From Asterochloris sp. CNOR1 (Eukaryota > Chlorophyta > Trebouxiophyceae > Trebouxiales > Trebouxiaceae), in assembly GCA_963969365.1 (NCBI GenBank), contig OZ017749.1, forward strand, positions 744,001 to 808,000: 64,000 bases of DNA, in the 5' to 3' direction. The stretch's first letter is position 1. Every line of letters starts with the position of its first letter. Position numbers and translations under genes: made by a program. Below are positions 1 through 12,176 of this stretch, in pieces. A model generated the notes under the pieces. That model searched no databases and was not told the DNA's origin. It saw only the letters and a list, made by a program, of their open reading frames with translations.

Positions 1-487
1 GAAAGACAAGCATCAAGAGGGAGACATGTGAAGAATCATACTGCCAAACACTGGCAGACCATGCTTGAACAGCTGTAATGCTGTGCTGCAGCATGCAGGA
101 GCCCTCACTTTGGCCCTAGCAATGCGCTGCTCATCAGGAACTGCGGGTGGGGGGGCAGCAGCTGTCTCAAAGCCTTGCTGCCTGCAAGCTTGGATACACT
201 GTAATCAGCTGAATGTACTGAACAGAGGCCTCATCAGTGCTGCAATCACCTTTCTGCTTTGCTCATGAGGTCTCTTCGGATCCGCTCTCTGATCCTGTTG
301 GGCTGCGGTTGCAAGGTGGAGTCACCAAGCGATCGAAGGCCCCCCCAGCGCATTGCCCAGATCAAAGAAGAAAAAGAGAGAGCAGTTCTGCTTGGGGCCA
401 AAGCTTTGATCTGTGCAGAGATCTGATCTGTGCATATCCAATTAGCAGCCATCTGTGCTTGTCAGACAGGAAGCCTCCTGCCGAAAT
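1..487. other. No supported gene; upstream flank of the M1AP-like gene
   Basis: I see no exon here that I can support. Open stretches exist on both strands but lack a protein-like composition or flanking splice sites that keep phase with the next gene. The segment probably holds the promoter and 5' UTR of the gene beginning at 488, or its undetected upstream exons. Confidence 0.4.
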
Positions 488-3400
488 ATGGAGGGAACGA
501 TCCAGCGCCAAGAAGCCTGGATGCTGCTTGTTGGACCACTGTCTGATGAAGCCATTGGCTGCCTCAGATCTGGCCTGCAGCACTTGATCACGGTGCTCGC
601 TCTGCAGCCACAGAGCCTGCAACATGTGTCCATGGGGCAGGGCAGTGTGAAGCTGAGCAAAGAGGGACATCCCCAGCTTGTGGTGAGCAGCAACAAGTTG
701 GTTCCCAACAAGACATTCCTTCTGCACAACAATTATGTTCTGCCACCTGCTCAATCCAGCCATGCTGGTGCTGCAGCTGCAACAGGACTTAATGCCCTTC
801 TCCCCGCAGCAATGGTACCCAAAACTTCAGACCATGAAGTCCAGCAAAGCTCCAATCAGCAGCGGCAACTTCAGTGAGTGCAGCAGCATTGCCTCCGTGA
901 CTAGATGGGCCAGGCACACTGGCCTCACCTCTGCGCATATCTGTGGTAGGCAAAGCCCTCCACCTGCAGCCAAAAGATCCTGAAAATCCGTCCCAGAGAC
1001 TGTAGGGGTGTCTGACAGCACCCGTCTGCCTAATTGTGCTGCAACTCAGCCCTCAGTGCCTAAACGCACATACCATCCCAGCTGCCTGCAGGCAAGGTGC
1101 TAAGGCGCTTCAAGCCAGCCACCAAGAAGGCCATGATATTTCATGCTGTAGTACCCTGTGCCCTGGCAGTATGTGTGACTGCTTCTACATTCCTCAGGGT
1201 GTTGCACTCACGCACAACATGCAGAAAGGTGCATCTATCCCTGCAAAAGTTGGCTGAGCATCCTGCCTTAATGCCTGCAGGCAAAGCTCTCAAGGCGCTT
1301 GTGAGCCGGGTGCTGGACAAGGCACCAACAACCACCCATAGGGCGGTGACAGTGGTGGCGCAGACCTTCAGCGATGCCGCGGATTACGACAAGATTCTCA
1401 AGGTCTGCACATGTCAACAATGCAGGCACACCATGCAGCTTGTCAGGCCCCTTCTCAGCGTCGATGCAGTGCCCGTGCCTGCCTGCTGTGAAGCCTGCAC
1501 TGCCCAGGGCCTGCACACCTTGGCCAGAGCATTGTTCTGCAGGAGCTGAGCCTGCCTGTAGCTGCCATTGACAGCATGCTGCCAGGTATTGCAGGAGCCC
1601 CTGCGCTCACGCCATTGCAACATGTTTGAAAGGACAGTAATGCCTCAGACTGCCTGCAGCCTGTCTGCACAAGTCTGTGAACGCCTCCAGTCAGGGCCGT
1701 CTGTGGCAGCCAGTGTGCAACTTGCAGATCACCACCACCTTAATCATTACCCATGTCGCAGGCGCACTCATTCCAAGCAAGGCATTTCAGGAGCAGCAAA
1801 AGAACTGCCAGTCACTGACAACATGCTGCCCTGGCCTGCAGCAAGCAGCAGTAAGGAACGTGCACATCGAGTTCGTGGCCATTTGTGAAAACCTGGAGCC
1901 AGCGGGCGGGGACATGCAGGCTGCTGCAGAGCTATCAGCCTTTGGGGTGGCCCTGGAAGAGCATGAGAATGCTTCCCTGCAGTGGTGCCGTCTTGGTGAG
2001 AGCGGTCCTGTAAAAGGAGTCAAACATCTACTGCCCTGCACGGCACAACCATGCTGCAACAGCTTCTCTGCAGCCAAGCCACTGACAAAGCGTTCAGGGC
2101 CTCCTGACAGCACTGGCCGCTCAGAAAGCGCTGCCACATGCATGTGTGGCATATGCCACACATGTCACAGTGCCTGCAGTGGTGCTTACGAGCCGGGTGG
2201 AGTGCACAGCTCGCGTTGAGCGCACAGCTCGCCTCAGGTGGCTGTGCAACTCACACAGTGCATCCACATGGGACCCAGGCACTGGCTTGCCTTCGTCCCA
2301 GTCTGCAGACAGCGAACTGGGGACAACTCGCAGGCAACGCCCAGACATGCCTACGAGATGTCATGCCTTGGGCCCCTGCTGGAAGCCTCAAGGCTGCAGG
2401 CACTCGCATGCCTGGCGCCTGCATGTCATCGACAGCGCGCCTCGCTGTGCCTTGCAGAGCCCCATGCAGTCCAGGCCCTCTGCCTCCGATGGGCACGCAG
2501 CCTACTGCAGCCCTTCCAGCCCTCCGTGAGGCTGCACTTCCCCCAGCCCCTGGACGGCAGGAGCAGCATCACCTGCAGCAGCAGCTGCGAGGTCATGCCC
2601 CTGCTGAGCAGCCTGGCCCCAGCTGAGGTCTGCTCTTGCCATGGGGTGCGGCTCGGGTGGCTTGGGAAAGGTGGGTGAGCACTTTTTGCTTGCCAGGCCA
2701 GGAACATGCCTGGGTAAGAGCTCTGAGAGCACGGTAGAGGACAGTGCCAACCTGGCATGATGCTTGTTCGGTGTTCAGGAGCCAACACGTATGCCTGCCA
2801 CTTGTTGTTTTGCCTTGGAAAGCGGGCATTGCCACGTTGTATCCTCTTTCATCTGCTGGTTTCAAGTCACAGTCTGCTATCACAGGTCTATCAGCAAGCC
2901 CACACCGTGTCTGCAGGCAGAGTACCCAGGTCAGGTGTGCATCTGTTGCTGCAGGCATGTGCTCTGTGTCCAGACAGCCATGCAAACCTGCCCAGCCCAA
3001 CCCACGTGTTGTCTCTCTGGGGCCTGACAGAACGCTGCAGCTGAGGGGTGACCCAGCCCCAGGCCTGATCATTGACACATCTGCCCCCAGCCCAGCAAAC
3101 ATCAGCATGCAGGTGCTGCAGCGCATCCAGGTGATCAAGCCATTCATGCCCTACTCGCATGTTCTGCATGACCGCTTCCTACTTGCTGTCTGTGTGCAGC
3201 GCATGAGCAGCCTGCCACCTGTCCCTCACATTCTGCATGCTTGCATGCTGCCTGCCTGTCTTTGTGCAGCCAAGGCAAGTACAGCTGCACTCTGCTCACG
3301 CATCCCGCACCCTATGCATGTCTGCGAACCCTGCCTACATGGAATTGCTGGCTATGGGGCATCTCTGGCAGCCACTGACAGCTCGGAGCTGCTCATCCTC

Positions 3401-5066
3401 ATTGTGCAGACAGCATACTTGCAGTATGTCTGCTTGCCGGATCCATCCTAACATACATACTGTGGGCTAGGACATTTGTGCTAGCTATTGAGGTGACAAA
3501 TGATTGTCTCTGCAATGGTGGGGCAGGCATGTCAGCTCAAAGATCTATGCTGCAGCGCTTGCATGTAGCCTGCAGGGTGCTAGTGAGACACTGACCTTTG
3601 GCAGAGCCCATGTGCTGCTGCCCCAGCCAGACACTCTGGACCAAGAAATGGACATGGACAAAAATGAGAGTGCAATGGCAGCCCTGTGCCAGGTAAATCT
3701 GCCCTGCTTTGCCTGGACACAATCAATATCAGGGACTGCCTGGCCTGAATTAGTTTGCTTTTATGGGCCAAAGGGTGGACATGTGCCCATTGGACCTGCC
3801 TGGCGCTGCCTGAAGACTTTATTGACAGCCCTTGTGCCCACTGAGCCTGCTTTGCTCACACAAGACCAGGTGAGTGTGTTTTGCTGCTGCCTGAGCACTG
3901 TGGCAGCCAGTGCCAGGTGGCCTGCTTTGCTTGGGGTGGGTCCTTATGTTCCCGGGAAGGTCTGGGAGTCATGCAGCTCGGCAACAGTAACCATGCAGCG
4001 GGCCACCTCTGCATGCGCCCAAGCCCTTACTTTTTCAGGAGAGTTGGTGTCACAGATCCTGTAGCCTTGTACCTGCAGGTTCTGAGTGACCAGGGTGAGA
4101 TGTTGCTGGCATCCAGCAAGGTGGACTTGGATACTGGGCAGGCCTGCAGCTTTGCGGCCCTGTATCTGCTCAGGCCTGGAGCCCAGGGCGCCTGCTCCCT
4201 CATGGCACGCAGGTGTGATGACCGTACTCAGCAGCCAGTCTGCCTGCGCTGTGACTGAGTCGTTGGCAATGCAGCCCAGATGTATCACAGGTGTGGTACT
4301 ACCACACATAGTATGCGGTCCAGTGCCTCCCACCAACCCAGCCAAAGCAGAGGCATCCTCGAGGCTTTTTGGCTTGCATCCCATGCTCAGCACCAGGCCT
4401 ACCTGCCTGGAGACTCCTGCAACAAGGAAAGTTTTCACATGTGCTGCTAGAGCACGCTGAGTGCAGGCCAAACAGCTACTGGGCCCAGGGTGTCTTCCCT
4501 TGAAAGCTGAGGGTCCTGCTGAACTGACGCCCGCTTTTCAGGATAGCAGCCCAGGAGGAGCTGCTGCCCCTGAAGCACCTGCCAACCTCCTGCAGCCGGC
4601 CAATTGACATGGCAACACTTGAAGGAGTGCAAAGCGCGCTGCAGGCCCTGGCAGTAGGCAATCACAACCCTCTGGACTACTGCAATGGAGCGCTTGAGAC
4701 AGTCCAGGTCTGCTCAGACTTGATGTTTGAAGAGCCTAATGTCAGTGCAAGGCAGAACCTGCTGAAGTAAGGGACAACATTGTGCACTGTGTTTGCCCAT
4801 GCCTATGCCCACACAACTGCTGGGACACCAACCAGCACTTAAGCAGACAACAGAAGCGCATCTCCCTGCAGAGCATTATTGGCAACAGCGGGCCTGATCA
4901 GGCAGCAGTGGCGCCTCAGAGAGCCCTTTCTCAATCTGCAACTCAGCAGAATGGACCTGGACAGCGACCATCTGCTCAAGGACAGGTGGTGGCCACATTG
5001 CTGCCTGGCATGGCCTCAAACGTTGACAGCCTGCCCAGCAACCCTTGCCTACTGATGCAAGGCTAG
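488..5066 (+). CDS. Meiosis 1 arrest protein (M1AP)-like protein, 10 exons
   Basis: Model: join(488..682, 777..873, 1281..1402, 1842..1995, 2458..2674, 3031..3130, 3576..3692, 4079..4212, 4542..4707, 4872..5066), about 498 residues; human M1AP is about 530. All junctions keep phase. Colinear similarity to animal M1AP, recalled rather than searched, includes TLTFGRAHVLLPQPD in exon 7 (SLTYG...RP in animals), AAQEELLPLKHLP in exon 9 followed by an NPLDYCNGAL block (YNPLHVQSHL in animals), and a Cys-containing ITCSSSCEVMPLL block in exon 5. In mammals M1AP works with the SHOC1-SPO16-TEX11 group that promotes meiotic crossovers. The identity rests on block order, with no catalytic motif to confirm it. 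The first exon (488..682) is the least certain. The intron before exon 3 carries an echo of that exon (see repeats). It converges with the kinase gene that ends at 5366. Confidence 0.6.
1082..1130 (+). repeat. Echo of M1AP-like exon 3 acceptor and exon start
   Basis: The stretch starting TGCCTGCAGGCAA with GGCGCTT downstream resembles 1272-1322, where the real acceptor and the first codons of the exon at 1281 lie, about 189 bp away. The echo still has an AG acceptor and would read GKVLRRF where the exon reads GKALKAL. It lies inside the preceding intron. Confidence 0.6.
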
Positions 5067-5365
5067 CCTTGCCTAACAAAGCGTCTGGCCTGCAGGACAA
5101 CCAAGCGCGAGTGCAGCTGCCACCAGCCCCTCAGCCAGGCAGGGCCAATCCCTTAGCAAAGGCGACACAACAAGGCCCCAGCAGGCTGCGCACTGCATTG
5201 ACTCTGAAGCAAGTTGCAAACTGAATTGACTGACATGGCAATGACAAGCTGGGAGAGATATCAAATGCTGCCAAACAATACATTTAACATGTAACGGGAG
5301 GCACAGGGTTACACATGCTGACTTAAATGGCCTACCATGCTGAGAAGGGGAATGGCACGCTCAAT

Positions 5366-8300
5366 CTAGGCGGGGACTGCCGCAGGCTTGAAGAAAAGCA
5401 TCAAGTCCTCTACAGTGGTTTTCCACCATACCAGCGTGCGCATGGTGTACATGATGCAGCTGAGGTAGACTCTTCGAGTCCTGTCCCTCATGCTGCCAAC
5501 AAACACCACAGTTCCATCTGGACTCTGGCTGCGTGCCATGCCATTCAGCGCATACACCGCGTTGACCCGCAGCCTGTCTGACAGCGTGGCTCCCAGGTTT
5601 GCCGTCGTCTGCCTAATTTGTGCAGACACTTTCAAAATTTCCACAAGAGGCCTGGGCAGGGCCTCCAGCAGCTTGCCCACATCGTTCAGGTTGTCGATGC
5701 CTGCCTTGGCCCGCAGGCGCTTCCGCTCTTCCTGTGACATTCTGTTGAGGCCACCGGGCTGCAGCAGGGCTGGCAGCAGCTCTGCGCCCTTGTCCCCCGC
5801 AATGTGCCTGCCCAGCTGGACGGCCGTCTTCTGGTCACGTATCAGGAAGGTGCACCAAAGTTGACAGTAGAGCTGCCTGCAGGGCAGAGGAAGAGAGGGT
5901 GTTGAGTGTTACCAGAGCGAAGCACAGTCTACATGAGCTGTGCTAGCTGGAAAAGTGAGGTCCAGCCTGGCACTACAGCTGAGGGGCAGCTGCTTGCCAG
6001 TCACAGGCAGCTGATGGACTGCAGGCTTTGGCTCAGGAAGAGCTCTGAGCGGCCACATGCTGCAGTCTCTGGATCGGGCCAGACCACAGACTGCTCAGCA
6101 GAATGATGCCAGACCTCACGACTCACTGTGCTTGTGCAGTGGACACAGCACCCGTGATCAAATGACTCTGTCAGACTGCCAGGTTTGCCGCAGCTGCTCT
6201 GGGAGCTCCACACAAAGATCATGCCACTTTGCAGTCTGCAGGGGGCATAGCAGTTAAGGATGGAATCGTGACAGGTTGCCAAACTTGCCTTAGCTGCTCA
6301 GGGAGCTCCACATAGAGGCCATGGTCCAGCAGCACCACCTCTGGCTCCCGCCACCTGCTGAACCAGCGATACCAGAAGCCTGTAGCAGGCATGTCGGCAG
6401 CAGGTGCGGGACATGTGGGTGCCTAAGCCAGGCAGAACTAGCCTTTGCAATCAAGGCCTCACACTTGACAGCATGCTATCTGTTTAGCCTGGACTGATGT
6501 CTGCTGCCACAGCCTGCAAGCATCAGGGTGCAGAACACCCCTGCACACATGTCACTGCCATCCTAAACGCCAGGTAGGCGCACTCAAAATACTGGTCGAC
6601 GCTCGTCCTGGAAAACGCCTGCCCAGTCGTGGCTTCCTTATTGCCCAGTCATGAAGCCTGTCCACAAGCCACCCGCCAGGCACCCTCACCTTGCTGAGGT
6701 GCCGCGCGGATCAGCACATTGCCGGGATGGGCATCCCCGTGCACCAGGCCGTTTACATAGGTCATCTGCGCAAAGACGTCCAGCAGCAGCACGCCAACAT
6801 CGCGTGGCCGCAGGCCCAGGGCGCGCATGCCCTCTGCGTCTGACGACTTGACGCCGTCCACCCACTCCATGGTCAGCACCCTCTTGCCTGATAACTGCTG
6901 GCAGCAAAGCAATGCACACTTTAGAATGGAGGCTCAAGCTGTCAACGGCAGTGCAATTGAGCAGACCTGGTCACCCCAGCTGACGGTCCTGGCAGAAGCC
7001 ATCCAGACGCTGAGGACCCCCTGGCCAATGGTTTGCCTGACAGCTGCAGGCAGGGGCCAGGGGCGCTTGTGCAAGCAAGACAGAGAGACACAATAGATCC
7101 ACAGCTGGAGGGCAGGGGGTGACCTTTTCAGCTTGCTTGCCAATGCAGCACTCCCTAGAGAGCCTGACTGCAGCTGCAGGCAGGTGCATGCTGCTCCTTC
7201 ACTCCAGGGGCAGGCAACAACACGGCCCAAGTGCAGGTATCTTGGCTCGACTTCTGCTGATGGCTGACCATGTGGCTGCTGCAAGCTCCAGCGCCCCTGC
7301 TGAGAACGTCAACATAATAACCCTGGCTGCAAGCAACTCCTGGTGAACTGCACAGCACACAACTGCCCTAGTGCTGTTAAGGAGGCTCAGCGCCCCAGAT
7401 CATTGCAGGTTTGAGCCCAGAGGCTGGCTGTCTTGCCAACACCCTATAGATCCCAACTTTGCATGCTGCCTCAAAGCAGTTTCTGGGCCAACTGTACTCC
7501 ATTCCTGTCCTGAGTACCCATGGCAGCAAACAAGCACAGCCCCACCTCGGGCACAATTCGAGGCACGGTGATCCCCTTGCGCCCGCCAAGGCTCTTCATG
7601 AGCCGTGCAGCATTCTCTGCCTCCAATCTGAAGTCCAGCTCCCGGTCCAGGTTGCGCCGCAGGTCGCGCAGCACCCATCCCAGGCCTGCAACCAGGCAGG
7701 GCAGTCAGTGAGACTCTCAGAATTGGACTTCAGAATCTCACTCTGCATTGGCTTCAGGGCCAGCGCTGGGGGTGAATGTGGCATGCAGCTTTCGTGAAGA
7801 CAACCCAGTCCAGTGTGGCAGGTCCGGCAGCCGGCATCCCCGAGCCTGCGACCGTGCAAGGTGTTCAGTGAGAGGTTCAGGATTGGGAAAGAGATAGATG
7901 GGGTCTCTCACTTGCGTCGACTGCGGGGTCAGGGCTGCAGTCAGGCCGGGTGGGCTGTGGGGCATTCAGTTGTAGCAAAGACAAACCAGTCACTTTTTGC
8001 TGTAGGATGCTCAACCCTGACCCAGCGCCTACCACAGGCCCAGGCATTCAAAGCTTTTGAGGGGGCACGGAGCTTTGAGGGGAAACTTTGTGCAATATAG
8101 ACCCAGCTGTGCAGCCCAGACCAGAACGGAGATGGATCACCAACCTTCAGGCGTGCCCACAACTCTTGAGCTCTGAGGTCAAAAGTGGCGTTGCCGCCAG
8201 ACTGCCGGCACGCACGGCCAGACTGTGCCCAGCAGTGCCTCCTCTCCAGCTTACAAAGGGCTGAGTGCCAAAGTTGCCACCACGAGCATCAAGTGACATG

Positions 8301-11300
8301 TTGATAGCAAGCACTATCCTGCTGGAGCCCTTGACATGCAGTGCTGGCGTATCATTGGGCAAACTCGCCAGCACGGGCAGGGCAGCTAGCCCCATGCGTT
8401 GACCTGCATCCTTGAACTCTAACCCCCCTCCCTCCCAAACCAAGCCTGGCAGTCCAGACAGCAGCGGGCATGCAGTTCTTCCCTGCCCCATGGGCAGTGC
8501 TGGGCACTTACGGAAGGAGTCGGGGAAGAGCCAGCCTGCGAGCGTGGACAAGGCGGCCAGTGTGGTCATGTCGGCAGCTACCTCGCTCTCCAGCCCCAGG
8601 TACTGCACTTTCACTGCCACCACACGCCCATCGTGCAGGCAAGCTTTATGCACCTGCAGCAGAGGCACAGCTAGGGCTGTAATGTAATAATAAGTGCTGT
8701 TCTATTTGAGAGCCACTAACTCTTGCTTCGTGCACCTGCAGTGGCGGGCATGTATAGGCTTGTGGATGGCAACTTAGATTGTCTGCAGGGCATGCAAGCC
8801 CGTTAAGCACGTAGACATTGTGCATCTGCATGGGTGGGACAGGCATGGCTGTTCGCAACAGGAGCTAGTGGTCTGCCATGCTCTACACATGCAGGTGGAC
8901 CTTGTGCGCCTGCATGGGTGGGACGGGCATGGGGCTGTGAATCAGCAAAAAGTCATGCCCTGCAGTGCAATGCATCATGCAGGCGAACCATGTGCGCCTG
9001 CATGGATGGGACAGCCCTGCTTGTGAGTGGAATGGGCTCAAGCCCTTGCGCCAAGCAGGCAGGGTCCCTGTGCCTGCATGGGTGGGACAAATATGGTATT
9101 ATTTTAGAGCTTCTGACCAGCTTTGCTGTGCCAAAACCCCTGACTGTGGCGTTGTGCTGGGCTGGCCGGGCCACATGCATCTGGCTGAAGGCCCCTGCAT
9201 CTCCGTTGCCAGTCACATCTGGTCAGCAGCTGGGTGCACCGAACCTGAGCCAGTGACGCTGCCGCCTTGGGCTCCCTGTCAAAGTGGGCAAACAGTTCGC
9301 TGGCGGGCGCTCCTAGCTGGCGCTGCAGGACTTGCGCCATCTCCTCAAAGGAGCCAGGCTCCACCTGGTCCTGCAGCACCTCCAGCGTCCTGCACACAGG
9401 GGCAGCCCTTAACTAGCATGGCAAGGCAACGGCAGAAACAACCACTGGGGCCAGGGAGCCAAGCTCCACCAGGGCCTGCAGTGTCCCGCATGCAGGCTGC
9501 CCTTTACGACTCCCTGATTTCCTGCATGCGGACTACCCTTTACGACTTCTTATTCAGCCTAGAGAGACGCAGGGAGTGCTGCACGCCAGCAGCACTCTCC
9601 TGCTATTCAAAAGCTGCAGGATGCTGCACAGACGCACCACTCAAGAGACCCTGCGCAATTCTTTTGCCTTGAGGGCTGATACGAAGACCACAGCAAGGCG
9701 CGACGGTGGCAAGCAGGCAAGGCTCTTTGACCAAACAAAGCTCACGCTGCCGGGACAGGTGCCAAGACATTGGCCTACAAAGCAAGGCAGCCATAGGCAG
9801 AGGACAGGCAGGCCGCTTCAGTGAGCAGCCTCTTCCACAGCTGACTTACTGCCTGATCTCCTGAGGAATGGCCTGCAAGGATGCCAGGAATTGGCCCATC
9901 TTGATGTAGACCCCCCCATTACCCTGGCACAGCTTCAGCAGCTTATCGGCGACCTGCAGGGCACAGCATGCAGCCTGAAGGGTTGCAGGGCTACAGGTGC
10001 TGTAAATTTGCTCAGAACTCGAGGTGGCACAGCGTGCAAGCGCAGCAGGAGAGCCCCTGGGACATAGCAGACGGCTCTGCTGCCTGCATGCCCACCAGCA
10101 GCTTCCATGCGAAATGCTGGGGTTGGCGTCATGCACAGCGCCTCCTGTCGCACAGGGAGGAGGAACCCATCTGCCATTGCCACCCAGTGTGGACCCCTGA
10201 TACACAGGGTTTCAGCAGGACACGACCTGCTGGAGCCGCACTAAGCCTAGCTCTATGCCAAGCGACTTCTGTAGCCAATTTAGACATGCCCAACCTGCCG
10301 GCTCTCCCCACAATGCCTCATGAGCCAAGGCCCCTGCCACCCCACAGGATTTGAGCACAACCCCACCTGCTGCTGCACGGCAGCCAGGTCAGGTTTGCAG
10401 GGTTTCACCACAACCCCACCTGCTGGTGCACGGCAGCCAGGTCAGAATGGTAGGCCTCGCTCTTGTAGTCCGTGTGGGCAGCAAAGCAGCGCTTGTAGGC
10501 CAACCCCGCCTGCAGCACACAGATGCAGAGGCCCTGAATAGTCCTGCGTGGCCTGTCTACAAGCAGGGCACCATCTTTACACAGTTGAGTGCAGCTTCTC
10601 AATGGCTGATGCGGCAGCATGCCTTGCACGAACCGCAGCCGCCCAGCGTCCTTGCCAGGGCTGCCCATGCCTGCTGCATAGAAGCTGAGCCCTGGCAAGC
10701 AGGCAGCCAGGACTGGCGGGTTACAAGTCTGCAGGAGGTGGAGACATCAGACTCGCCTGTGCACCCCACAGCCCTGTGTTGCAGGTCCTTGGAATGGAGC
10801 GCAGGATGGCCACACCTCGGGTCTCGTCCTCTGCACGAGAAGGGCACCCTGGGCTCTCAGTCACTGCAGCGTGGGGGCGCTCGCACAACACTGAAGCTCA
10901 GCAGGGACAGGGGCCGATGTTCTGCTGCTGAGTTCAGTTTGAGTGGAGGCACAGAGCTCATGAGTTGACTCATTGCTGGCCTGGTCAAAGACACATGACC
11001 CTGCGGAGCCTACAGCTGCCCTGGTAAGCGTCTTCCATGCAATGCTGTAGGGAAGGCAGTGTGAGGCTTCGATATGCATTGCAAGCTGGTGCCACAGTAA
11101 GTGCATGGTGCTTCTATATGCACCCCTGGGCTGCGTATGGGAGCCAGCTGCGCAAGTGGCTCCCTGCCCAGCGCAGCATCCCCAAAAGAGCCAAGGACTC
11201 CCATGTCAGGTTAGCGCATCAGGCAGTGAGCAAGACAGCAGCACCTCTTGGCAGCCGAGGACCCACACGTCAGGTTTGCACAACACATGCCAACCCAAAT

Positions 11301-11636
11301 CACCCAAAGAACCAGTGAGCAGGGCAGTAGCATGTTGCCCTGGCATGTCAAGGCCCTGAGCTGCAACCTGTTGAACCCGACCTCAGCGAGTGTGTTGCTG
11401 CATGCATGTGGCGCATCCTCACCTTGCAGGCCGATGAACACGGTGCCGGCGGTAAGCCCACCCCCTGCTGCCAGCAGCAAGGTCCTTCCTGTCCCCCAGC
11501 TGGGGGGCTTGTGGACTGCTGTGGCCACAGAGGCCTCCGACACTGTGGCAGCAGCACTGACTGCTGGACTTGCCAGGTGACTGTGTGTCCTGGTGGCAAT
11601 CCATCGCCTTGCAGCGGATGTGGCAGCCCAGTGCAT
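5366..11636 (-). CDS. ABC1/ADCK1-family atypical protein kinase, 9 exons
   Basis: Model: complement(join(5366..5876, 6289..6379, 6690..6894, 7546..7685, 8512..8653, 9245..9389, 9850..9953, 10420..10556, 11423..11636)), 562 residues, phase kept throughout. Family motifs in order are KMGQ (the KxGQ motif), an Ala-rich nucleotide loop AAASLAQVHKA, VAVKVQ with the ATP-site lysine, a RELDF segment, MEWVDG, HGDAHPGN (usually DPHPGN) and LLDHGL in place of DFG. Length and order fit the ADCK1 branch. ABC1/UbiB kinases are mitochondrial or plastid membrane-associated ATPases/kinases that support isoprenoid-quinone and lipid homeostasis. The first 40 residues (MHWAATSAARRW...) are Arg/Ser/Ala-rich like an organellar leader; I infer mitochondrion or plastid. 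The last intron (donor at 6288) is GC-AG. Two introns hold echo repeats. Confidence 0.9.
8645..9095. repeat. Array of degenerate copies of an exon acceptor in an ABC1K intron
   Basis: About six related units built on TGCACCTGCAG or TGCGCCTGCATGGGTGGGAC occur near 8645, 8730, 8818, 8903, 8989 and 9069, roughly 85 bp apart. The first is the true acceptor of the exon 8512..8653. On the minus strand the second still reads LQVHEARVSG, compared with QVHKACLHDG in the exon. Later units have lost the AG and become a minisatellite with a conserved CATGGGTGGGAC core. Confidence 0.7.
10356..10445. repeat. Near-perfect 37-bp direct repeat duplicating an ABC1K 5' splice site
   Basis: 10356-10392 and 10409-10445 differ at one base by eye and lie 53 bp apart. 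The right-hand copy spans the true exon end and donor (minus strand CAG|GTGGGG at 10420). The left-hand copy lies in the intron and carries an equally good donor. Confidence 0.85.
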
Positions 11637-11684
11637 GCTGGCAATGCTGAGCTGGTGGCTTGGCTGCGGTCTGGGCGCCAAATG

Positions 11685-11987
11685 TTACCTGGGAAAGAAT
11701 GGCACTGCTGGCATGGCAGCGTCCACTGCTGTCTCCTGAGGCTTGCTGCTTCCTGAAGGGGTGGTGCCTTGCTGGGTGCCGGCAATGATCTGCAGGAGTG
11801 TGCCTATCTTGGATGGCTGCATCAAATGAGAGATCAACCATCTGAGTATCACATTCACCTGCATGCACTTCATCTTGAGCTCTCCCGTGCTGATTCTAAG
11901 CTCAGAAGCTCTGCATGCCAGCTGAGAAGGCCGGCCCAGCAGACGAGAAGCTGCCTCCTGGCGCTGCCTGTCCTCTCTGGTTGCCAT
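11685..11987 (-). CDS. Possible small ORF of about 100 residues, function unknown
   Basis: An ATG at 11987 opens a 100-residue frame (starting MATREDRQRQEAASRLLG, ending AVPFFPR) between the 3' end of the DUS3 gene and the start of the ABC1 kinase gene on the same strand. Several internal sites look like splice signals: a CAG|GTGAAT donor and a CTCCTGCAG acceptor in the same phase, and CAG|GTAACA at the end. It could therefore be two exons of a small gene or a non-coding leader exon of the kinase gene. I do not recognise the protein. Confidence 0.3.
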   Translation of the reverse strand: MATREDRQRQEAASRLLGRPSQLACRASELRISTGELKMKCMQVNVILRWLISHLMQPSKIGTLLQIIAGTQQGTTPSGSSKPQETAVDAAMPAVPFFPR

Positions 11988-12176
11988 TCACCAACAATCT
12001 GGACGACATGCGGGGCTCTGCAAACGTTTGTTCGGATCCAGTCTATCTGACATGTCACTCCTCCTTCTTTTCCGGCGCCTTGCCATACCAGCATAATGAG
12101 CAATCCTCACTTCATTCGTGCAATGAATGAAACATAGGCACCAGGTAGATGGTCAGACCTGGTTTGCATAAGGCCC

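Noticed and set aside
2593-3147. Minus-strand 184-codon open frame
   Set aside because: It is antisense to phase-consistent M1AP-like exons and introns and has a mixed composition.
8147-8180. Possible extra ABC1K exon reading ELWARLK
   Set aside because: The flanking exons 8512..8653 and 7546..7685 already join in phase and reproduce the conserved family order without it.
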